This document shows, piece after piece, positions 29,487-35,086 of a DNA stretch of 35,086 nucleotides. Position 1 is the stretch's first letter; each line of letters starts with the position of its first letter. The position numbers and the translations under genes were made by a program. Source of the DNA: an uncultured Eubacteriales bacterium (GTDB taxonomy: Bacteria; Bacillota; Clostridia; Christensenellales; CAG-138); assembly GCA_900543475.1 (NCBI GenBank), contig UQRU01000011.1, positions 1 to 35,086 on the forward strand, given 5' to 3'. Below the pieces are notes generated by a model. That model saw only the letters and a list, made by a program, of their open reading frames with translations, was not told the origin of the DNA and made no database searches.

Positions 29487-31514
29487 TTAATTTCCAACGA
29501 CCTCTTCCGCCAGGGCGGCAAGGCGGGCCTGGGCCAGCTGAAGCAAAGGCTGGGATTCGGGGGTAGGGGCGTCCAATAGGGCCTGGACCGCCTCCTGGAC
29601 TTCCTGTAAAATGCCCACGTCGCCCGCCAGGCTGGCGGCGGTAAAGGCGGAGAGCCCATGCTGCCGGGTGCCCAGAAAATCCCCGGGGCCCCGCTGGGCC
29701 AGATCTGCCTCTGAGATGGCAAAGCCATCCTGGGTGGAGGTCAGCATGTGGAGCCGGGCGATAGCGGTATCCCCGGGGTCTGGGCTGCAAAGCAGGAAGC
29801 AATAGGCCGCATACTCCCCCCGGCCCACGCGGCCCCGCAGCTGATGAAGTTGGGCAAGGCCAAAGCGGTCGGCATGTTCGATGGCCATCACGGTGGCGTT
29901 GGGAACATCTACCCCCACTTCGATCACGGTGGTGGACACCAGGACCTGGATCTGGCCGGCGCGGAAGGCGGCGGCAGCGGCCTCTTTTTCCTTGGGGGAT
30001 TGTTGGCCGTGGAGCAGGCCAAAGGCAACGTCTGGGAAGGCTTTTTGCAGCCGTCTGTATAGCTGGACCGCCCCAGGCACCCCTGGCAAATCTTCATTTT
30101 CCTCCACCAGAGGGCATACGATATAGGCCTGCCTGCCTTGCTGGGCTTGGGCCTGAATAAAGGCGTACATGTCCTTGGCCTTGGAGGGCGGGACCAACTT
30201 GGTCTGGACAGGCTTACGTCCAGGGGGCAGCTGATCGATCCGGGAAACCTCCAGATCCCCGTACAGGAGCAGGGCCAGGGTGCGGGGGATGGGGGTGGCG
30301 CTCATGACCAGCACATGGACGCCGGTATCGCCCTTGTTTTGGATGGCTGCCCGTTGGCTGACTCCAAAGCGGTGCTGTTCGTCGGTGACGATAAGTTGGA
30401 GGTTGGAAAACATACCCTCCTGCCGCAATAAAGCGTGGGTCCCTACGGCAATGCCGGCCTGACCGGAGGATAGCTCCTCCCAAGCCTGGGTGCGTGCGCT
30501 GGCCTTCATGCCTCCCAATAGCAAGCGCACCCGTTCCGGCCCAAACAAGGCGACCAGCTTTTCATAATGCTGCCGGGCAAGGATTTCCGTAGGGGCCATG
30601 AGGGCTGCCTGGCCGCCGCCCTCTATCACCGCGTACATGGCATAAAAAGCCACGGCGGTCTTACCGCTGCCCACGTCCCCTTGGATGAGCCGGTTCATAG
30701 CCTTGCCTGCGCACAGGTCTTTGCTGATTTCTCCCATTGCGCGATATTGCGCCTGGGTAGGGGTAAAGGGCAGCAAGGTTAAGAAAGTAGCAAGCGCCTC
30801 ATCGCCATGCAAAGGGGGAGCGGCGGCTTTGCGTTTGTTTCCCATAGACGCCAGCATCAGCCGGAACAGGAGTAGGTCTTCAAAGGCTAACCGGCGGCGG
30901 GCATGGCCCAGGCTGGCGAGATCCTTTGGGAAATGCAGGGAAGCCAGGGCCTGGGGCAGGGGCATAAGGTCATACCGTGCCAAAAGGCTGGGGGGAAGCA
31001 GCTCCGGCATGTCTTGGGAGGCCGCTTCCAACCCAGCCCGGACAGCATCCCGCAATAAGGATTGGGACAAGCCGCGGGTCATGGGATAGATGGGCAAGAT
31101 GCCGGGCAAGGCGGGATAAAGGGTGGGGTTCACCAGCCTGGCGCCCCGGCTTCGATCCACCCGGCCACAGGCGATCACCTGCTGGCCTTCCTTGAGCTGG
31201 GTTTGGCGATAGGGTTGATTAAACCAGGTAAGCGTCAGCTTACCCGAGGCGTCCTGGCCAGAAATTGTCAGGATATTCAGCCGGCCCCGGCCGGGAATGC
31301 GGGCCAGGCGAGGCTGGCTGCATAGGGTGAGGGCAAAGGCCCCGTCTTGGCCATGGGGGGCCTCGCCCGCCAGGAGCACATGGCGATAGTCCCGATAATC
31401 CCGGGGGGCAAAACGCAAAAGATCCCCCACAGAAAAAAGGCCCAGCTTGCCCAGCGTTTCCGCTCGGCGCGGGCCTATGCCTTTCAGGCTAGTTAAGGGT
31501 GCATCGGGTCTCAT
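29487..31514 (-). CDS. recG: ATP-dependent DNA helicase RecG
   Basis: A 675-residue RecG, which reverses stalled forks and branch-migrates Holliday junctions. The N-terminal wedge/OB domain begins with LTSLKGIGPRRAETLGKLGL and includes the OB segment to ~residue 130. Helicase motifs follow: Q-motif PFTPTQAQ, Walker A GDVGSGKTA (~277-285), APTEILARQH, Walker B DEQH (~376), MSATPIPRT, and motif VI QLRGRVGRG. The C-terminal TRG region (DGFAISEADLAQRGPGDFLGTRQHG) is complete. The ATG overlaps the fakA stop (ATGA). Length is normal. fakA-recG adjacency is a common Firmicute arrangement. Confidence 0.95.
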   Translation of the reverse strand: MRPDAPLTSLKGIGPRRAETLGKLGLFSVGDLLRFAPRDYRDYRHVLLAGEAPHGQDGAFALTLCSQPRLARIPGRGRLNILTISGQDASGKLTLTWFNQPYRQTQLKEGQQVIACGRVDRSRGARLVNPTLYPALPGILPIYPMTRGLSQSLLRDAVRAGLEAASQDMPELLPPSLLARYDLMPLPQALASLHFPKDLASLGHARRRLAFEDLLLFRLMLASMGNKRKAAAPPLHGDEALATFLTLLPFTPTQAQYRAMGEISKDLCAGKAMNRLIQGDVGSGKTAVAFYAMYAVIEGGGQAALMAPTEILARQHYEKLVALFGPERVRLLLGGMKASARTQAWEELSSGQAGIAVGTHALLRQEGMFSNLQLIVTDEQHRFGVSQRAAIQNKGDTGVHVLVMSATPIPRTLALLLYGDLEVSRIDQLPPGRKPVQTKLVPPSKAKDMYAFIQAQAQQGRQAYIVCPLVEENEDLPGVPGAVQLYRRLQKAFPDVAFGLLHGQQSPKEKEAAAAAFRAGQIQVLVSTTVIEVGVDVPNATVMAIEHADRFGLAQLHQLRGRVGRGEYAAYCFLLCSPDPGDTAIARLHMLTSTQDGFAISEADLAQRGPGDFLGTRQHGLSAFTAASLAGDVGILQEVQEAVQALLDAPTPESQPLLQLAQARLAALAEEVVGN

Positions 31515-33142
31515 TCCACCGCGATGTAGTAATAATACAGGGGCTGGCCGCCGCTCTGGCAGACAAACTCTGCATCTGGATACTTTTCTTCCATGAGTTC
31601 CAACAACGCCTGGGCATTTTCATCGTCCACACCCTCCCCATAGAACAGGGTGATGACGCTGTCTTCCGGAGCGTTTTCCATCATTTTATCCAGCAAAGCC
31701 AGGGAGGCTTCGTCCACGTTATTGCCAACGGAAACGATGTTGCCGCCCATCAGGCCGATGATGTTGCCTTTTTCGATCTTGGTGCCGTTAAAGGAGGTAT
31801 CCCGCACCGCATAGGTCACGGAGCCAGAGATTACCCGCTCTGCCGCAGCCCGCATCCGGGCTTCATTATCCGCCACAGGCTCGCCATCCAAGTAAGCGGT
31901 GGCAGCGCTGATACCCTGGACAATGGTCTTGGTAGGCAGGACGATCACATTGCGATCGCTCAACTCCGCTGCCTGCTGGGCAGCCAGGATAATATTGGAG
32001 TTATTGGGCAGGATAAACACATTGCGGGCATTCACCCGGCGAATGGCCTTAGAGATGGTGTCAATGCTGGGATTCATGGTCTGGCCACCCTGGATCAGCC
32101 CTTCCACGCCCAACTCTGTGAACACCGCATCAATGCCAGCCCCGGTACTGACCGCTACCATGGCGCATTCCTTTTCCGTCTCCTTGAGTTTGGCTTGGAT
32201 CTCCCGGTTTTGCTCCCGCATGTTTTCGATTTTGAGCTTATCCAGCTCGCCCAGCCTGAGGGCCAGTTGCAGGATCTTGCCGGGGGCATTGGAGTGGACA
32301 TGTACCTTTACAAAGCCCGTATCATGGGCCACCACCACGCTGTCGCCGATCTTCATCAGCTTTTCCCGGAACTTGTCCAAGTCCGCCTCGGAGAAGTTTT
32401 CGGCCAGGTGGATGATGAAGAACTCCGTGCAGTAGCCATAGGTAATGTCGTTGACATCGTCCAGGGTGAGGTTATCTTCGCTGCTAGAGGACTCCAATTC
32501 CTCGGTGGGTAGGTCATCCACCTCTTCCCCATCTAGGGCCATCTTGAAGCCCCGGAATATGGTAAGCAAACCCTTGCCGCCGCTATCTACCACGCCGGCT
32601 TCCTTCAAAACGGGAAGTAGGTCCGGGGTGATCTTTAGGGCAGCTTCCCCCTCTTCGATGATGATATCCACCAGTTTATATACGTTGGCGCCCTCGGCGC
32701 TGGCTTGCCCGACTCTCTCGCTGATCATGCGGGAAACGGTAAGCATGGTGCCTTCCTTGGGCTTCATCACCGCCTTATAGGCGGCTTCTGTGCCGGTTTT
32801 AAGGGCGACGGCCAGCATGGCGGCATCCATTTCATCCTTGCCGTCCAGTGCCCGGGCAAACCCCCGGAAGATCTGGGAAAGGATAACGCCGCTGTTGCCC
32901 CGGGCGCCTTTCAGGGAACCTAGGGAAGCCGCTGCCGCCACCTCGCCCACAGTGTCGCAGGCGCTGGATTTGATCTCCCGCACAGCGCTCTGCATGGTCA
33001 TGGACATGTTGGTGCCAGTATCGCCGTCCGGGACGGGAAAAACGTTTAAGGAATCGATAAGCGCTTTATTTTTTTCTAATAACGCAGCACCGGTAAGGAA
33101 CATTTCTTTGAGCAATGCTCCGTTTATCGTCATTTCTTTCAA
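31511..33142 (-). CDS. fakA: DhaL-domain fatty acid kinase subunit FakA (YloV)
   Basis: A 543-residue protein. Residues ~8-200 are a DhaL kinase domain with the ATP/Mg motif PDGDTGTNM (38-46) and GARGNSGVILSQIFRG (key residues G-N-S-G-V). The middle and C-terminal parts (YGYCTEFFIIHL, VHSNAPGKILQLAL, FILPNNSNIILAAQQAAEL) are the FakA-type regulatory and FakB-binding regions. With FakB it phosphorylates fatty acids for phospholipid synthesis. The start is TTG at 33142, 9 bp after GGGAGG; an ATG three codons later is possible but too far from that site. It lies 67 bp downstream of asp23 and overlaps recG by 4 bp. Confidence 0.93.
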   Translation of the reverse strand: MKEMTINGALLKEMFLTGAALLEKNKALIDSLNVFPVPDGDTGTNMSMTMQSAVREIKSSACDTVGEVAAAASLGSLKGARGNSGVILSQIFRGFARALDGKDEMDAAMLAVALKTGTEAAYKAVMKPKEGTMLTVSRMISERVGQASAEGANVYKLVDIIIEEGEAALKITPDLLPVLKEAGVVDSGGKGLLTIFRGFKMALDGEEVDDLPTEELESSSSEDNLTLDDVNDITYGYCTEFFIIHLAENFSEADLDKFREKLMKIGDSVVVAHDTGFVKVHVHSNAPGKILQLALRLGELDKLKIENMREQNREIQAKLKETEKECAMVAVSTGAGIDAVFTELGVEGLIQGGQTMNPSIDTISKAIRRVNARNVFILPNNSNIILAAQQAAELSDRNVIVLPTKTIVQGISAATAYLDGEPVADNEARMRAAAERVISGSVTYAVRDTSFNGTKIEKGNIIGLMGGNIVSVGNNVDEASLALLDKMMENAPEDSVITLFYGEGVDDENAQALLELMEEKYPDAEFVCQSGGQPLYYYYIAVE

Positions 33143-33209
33143 ATTATGAATCCTCCCAAAGGGCGCGCCAAATAGACGCGCGGTAATCGGCCAGCTTGGA
33201 TCAAAGGGA

Positions 33210-33569
33210 TCAAGCGGTGATGTTTTCTACGTGGATGTTCACGCTGTTGACCTTAATGCCGGTCATTTCCTCTACCCGATAGCGTACATTGTCGATGGTA
33301 TTTTTTGCCACCACCTGTAAGGAAACGCCATAGACCATGGTGACAAACAGATCTACATCCGCCTCGCTACCGTCTCCCAGGAAGGTGATTTTAACGCCTC
33401 GTTTGCGGTTGGTATCGTTGCCTACAAGCTGCAAAAACGTATCGGTAGCCGTCCGGGGCTTCATGCCCACAACGCCGTAGTTTTCCGTTGCGGCATAACC
33501 GGCGATATTCGCCAGAATATCCTCGTCTATGGTGATACGTCCAAGCTCGGTAATGATCGTGCCTGCCAT
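33210..33569 (-). CDS. Asp23/Gls24-family envelope stress protein (YloU-like)
   Basis: A 119-residue Asp23/Gls24 protein. It has ITELGRITIDEDILANIAGYAATENYGVVGM and a terminal VEEMTGIKVNSVNIHVENI (key residues T-G-x-x-V-x-x-V-x-x-V). The family lies at the inner membrane face and is linked to envelope stress and lipid metabolism; in Firmicutes it regularly precedes fakA, as here. AAAGGAGG is 7-8 bp before the ATG at 33569; upstream in-frame codons cross the promoter. It is the first gene of the leftward asp23-fakA-recG transcript. Confidence 0.9.
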   Translation of the reverse strand: MAGTIITELGRITIDEDILANIAGYAATENYGVVGMKPRTATDTFLQLVGNDTNRKRGVKITFLGDGSEADVDLFVTMVYGVSLQVVAKNTIDNVRYRVEEMTGIKVNSVNIHVENITA

Positions 33570-33625
33570 ATGCAAACCTCCTTTAAAAAGTAATCGCCTA
33601 TCATAAAGCATATTATTACGTTTGT

Positions 33626-33654
33626 ATTTTACCCCAAAAATGTATGACTGGCAA
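33626..33654 (-). promoter_or_regulatory. Promoter of asp23-fakA-recG
   Basis: Read leftward, TTGCCA (33649-33654), a 17-bp spacer and TAAAAT (33626-33631), 57 bp before the asp23 start. Confidence 0.7.
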
Positions 33655-33805
33655 GGAATAACATGTGTCAGGACAGCCATTGCCTCCAATTTTGCGAAAG
33701 AAACATAAAAAAATCAAAAAAACGACCGCAATTTGCACACACATGTTTGCGTTTTAAACACAAGAAAAATTCCGGGCGATTTGTTGGGGAGGAAATCTTA
33801 AAAAA

Positions 33806-33835
33806 TGAAAAAGATCCACCAATGAGCACATATAT
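33806..33835 (+). promoter_or_regulatory. Candidate forespore (sigma G/F-type) promoter of the SASP genes
   Basis: TGAAAA (33806-33811), 17 bp and CATATAT (33829-33835) resemble the TGMATA/CATACTA pattern of forespore sigma factors and lie ~70 bp before the first SASP gene. No good vegetative promoter is visible there, as expected for SASP genes. The rest of 33570-33905 holds the asp23 promoter and no further gene. Confidence 0.4.
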
Positions 33836-33905
33836 TACCATTCATATTTTTGCGGCAACGAAGCAAATTAAAGCTACATCACCGAGCAAAGGAGGTGAAA
33901 CCACA

Positions 33906-34100
33906 GTGGCACGAAACAGTGTATTGATCCCCGAGTCCAGACAGGCCATGGAGAACTTCAAGATGGAAGTGGCCAACTCCCTGAACGTGAATCTGAAGCA
34001 GGGTTATAACGGCGATCTGACCTCCCGGGAGGCCGGCTCCATCGGCGGCGAAATGGTAAAGCGCATGATCGCTTACGCCGAATCCAACATGAAAAAGTAA
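33906..34100 (+). CDS. Alpha/beta-type small acid-soluble spore protein 1
   Basis: A 64-residue alpha/beta SASP, which coats and protects spore DNA and is degraded at germination. MEVANSLNVNL contains the GPR protease-type site (E-V, where Bacillus has E-I/F). The conserved second helix is SREAGSIGGEMVKRMIAYAE. The start is GTG at 33906 after AAAGGAGGTG; the in-frame sequence upstream is AT-rich leader. It is followed 43 bp later by a close paralogue. Its presence is direct evidence for an endospore former. Confidence 0.93.
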   Translation: MARNSVLIPESRQAMENFKMEVANSLNVNLKQGYNGDLTSREAGSIGGEMVKRMIAYAESNMKK

Positions 34101-34143
34101 GTGCGCCAGCGCACAATATAAATGAAAAGAAAGGAGAAAAAAC

Positions 34144-34353
34144 ATGACGAACAATAGCAGCAACAGCACCAGCAGCAACAAGGCCAAGCTTCAGTCCCTG
34201 AAGACCGAGGTGGCTAGCTCCCTGAACGTAAACCTGAAGCAGGGTTACAATGGGGATATCACCGCCCGGGAAGCCGGTTCTATCGGCGGCGAAATGGTGA
34301 AGCGCATGATCGCCTATGCGGAAAGCAACATGGGCGGCAACATGATGAAATAA
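34144..34353 (+). CDS. Alpha/beta-type small acid-soluble spore protein 2
   Basis: A 69-residue paralogue of the preceding gene: 35 or so core residues from EVA-S-LNVNLKQGYNGD onward are nearly identical. It differs by a Ser/Asn/Thr-rich N-terminus (MTNNSSNSTSSNK) and a GGNMMK tail. AAAGGAG lies ~9 bp before the ATG. The pair is a tandem duplication, probably co-transcribed. The same protease-site glutamate is kept. Confidence 0.93.
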   Translation: MTNNSSNSTSSNKAKLQSLKTEVASSLNVNLKQGYNGDITAREAGSIGGEMVKRMIAYAESNMGGNMMK

Positions 34354-34383
34354 CCTGTCCCTTTCACGAAAACCATAGTGCTG

Positions 34384-34407
34384 CAAGCCGTCCCTCGGGA
34401 CGGCTTG
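34384..34407 (+). terminator. Hairpin downstream of the SASP pair
   Basis: CAAGCCGTCCC-TC-GGGACGGCTTG, an 11-bp perfect stem 30 bp after the second SASP gene. It lacks a T-run, so it may be a stability hairpin rather than a strong terminator. Confidence 0.5.
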
Positions 34408-34423
34408 TGCCATATTAAATAGG

Positions 34424-34663
34424 TAGGCGTTGGCTTCGGAAACAGGGAGCGGGCCGCCTAGCCAACAAAAGCCGGCGGGAGCCGCGGCTTTGGCTGGGGG
34501 AGGGATAGGCTGGCTAAAAATGGAAAAGCTCAGGAAAGTCGGTTACCTGTAGGCGCGCCAGGGTCCCATCTATACAACAAGGCGTAGCCCCAGCCGGAGC
34601 GGGTTGCAGGCTGGAAAGCATAGCCGTTTAAAGCCCTAGGCAGGGCCGGCTGCGCCATAGGGC
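34424..34663. other. Non-coding region with several potential RNA stems
   Basis: No reading frame is convincing, but local complementary pairs follow one another: GTTGGC/GCCAAC (34429-34434, 34461-34466), AAAGCCG/CGGCTTT (34468-34474, 34485-34491), CCAGCC/GGCTGG (34590-34595, 34609-34614) and GCCCTA/TAGGGC (34633-34638, 34658-34663). This could be a structured RNA, but GC-rich DNA produces such pairs by chance. No known RNA family (RNase P, SRP, tmRNA, 6S) is recognised. The stretch 34664-35015 shows one further hairpin (ACTGCCC/GGGCAGT near 34972-34990) and no gene. Confidence 0.25.
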
Positions 34664-35015
34664 GGATCCTTCCAAGGGCTAGACCCAGCTGGCAAAAGCC
34701 TCAAAACGGAAGGTATTCTTGGCGAAATTGTGATATTTTCCGTCTTTGGTTGACTATATAATTTTTCCCCGCTATCATAATAAAGGATGAAATCCAGAGG
34801 ACGGATTTGTCCAGCGGATACCTAGCAGCCGGCAGGAGCCTATGCCGGTGCTTTTCAATTGAAAGAAAGCGGCGATGGATGGTAAGCATAGGGATATCCA
34901 GGCTTGCATCCAATTGGTTGCCGCTACTTTTTATTATTGCAAGAACTAGGCCGGCAAGTTGACAGACCACTGCCCTTAATATGGGCAGTATTCTATCCAT
35001 GCGAAACGATTCAGG

Positions 35016-35086
35016 CTGTCGAAAAAGTGGCTTGCGCCACTTTTTCGAGGTGTTCATAGCTCCCTTGCGCCTACGGCGCGGCCAGG
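35016..35086. repeat. Truncated copy B of the CTGTCGAAAAA element at the window edge
   Basis: The last 71 bases match 22123-22193 with a single difference (GGTGTTC instead of GGTTTTC). The first hairpin is intact and the second is cut by the window end. The near identity over 13 kb suggests a recent or actively maintained repeat. Confidence 0.85.

Noticed and set aside
34531..34540. AGGAAAGTC resembling the RNase P RNA start region
   Set aside because: None of the other conserved RNase P blocks is found at the required distances.
34701..35057. 118-codon minus-strand reading frame at the right edge
   Set aside because: Its start lies inside the CTGTCGAAAAA repeat, no ribosome site precedes any start codon, and the translation has no recognisable motif.

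Overview
The window looks like a fragment of a GC-rich, spore-forming Clostridia-type Firmicute, probably a gut anaerobe. The support is two alpha/beta-type small acid-soluble spore proteins, a yabP-yabQ-divIC block, an oxygen-independent purine-catabolism set, strong AGGAGG ribosome binding sites and a Firmicute-style asp23-fakA-recG order. This is inference from gene content; no rRNA or other taxonomic marker is present. The right edge falls inside a repeat that also occurs at 22123 and the left edge lies in G/C homopolymer sequence, so both ends may be assembly breaks.

Layout. (1) 137-367: a small two-helix membrane protein. (2) 675-11434: a divergent catabolic locus. Leftward run a YheO-like PAS regulator, ygeY (M20 hydrolase) and ygeW (carbamoyltransferase homologue). 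Rightward run ssnA (amidohydrolase), ygfK (FAD/Fe-S oxidoreductase) and a fused [2Fe-2S]-molybdopterin dehydrogenase of the selenium-dependent xanthine dehydrogenase type. These families belong to the anaerobic purine/urate degradation cluster of gut bacteria; ygeX and hyuA, its other usual members, are not in the window. (3) 11934-16289: a DUF3788-like protein and a three-gene ABC export operon (ATPase, membrane-anchored CARDB-like protein, MacB/FtsX permease). (4) 16865-18754: ppx/gppA, divIC, yabQ, yabP (sporulation and division). (5) 19195-22086: rho with a long prion-like insert, rpmE, and a flavodoxin-fold reductase. (6) 22358-27935: an aspartate-family amino-acid locus, thrC plus an ACT-domain protein leftward and hom-lysC-asd rightward, from overlapping divergent promoters. 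(7) 28321-33569: a GNAT acetyltransferase, a SnoaL-like protein, recG, fakA and asp23, all leftward. (8) 33906-34353: tandem SASP genes, followed by about 730 bp with no convincing protein gene but several potential RNA stems.

The most unusual signal is not a protein gene. Several intergenic regions hold compact hairpin mosaics. One family is bounded by long inverted borders of the type G(n)CGGCGG...CCGCCGC(n), with three perfect or near-perfect hairpins inside, most having 3-nt loops (446-559, 11469-11574, 11711-11809, 16608-16735, and a ruined or mis-assembled copy near 28201-28307). A second family has CTGTCGAAAAA terminal inverted repeats enclosing five hairpins (22123-22313), with a near-identical truncated copy at 35016-35086 and a decayed one at 27991-28057. 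Almost all sit at the 3' ends of transcription units, often between convergent genes.
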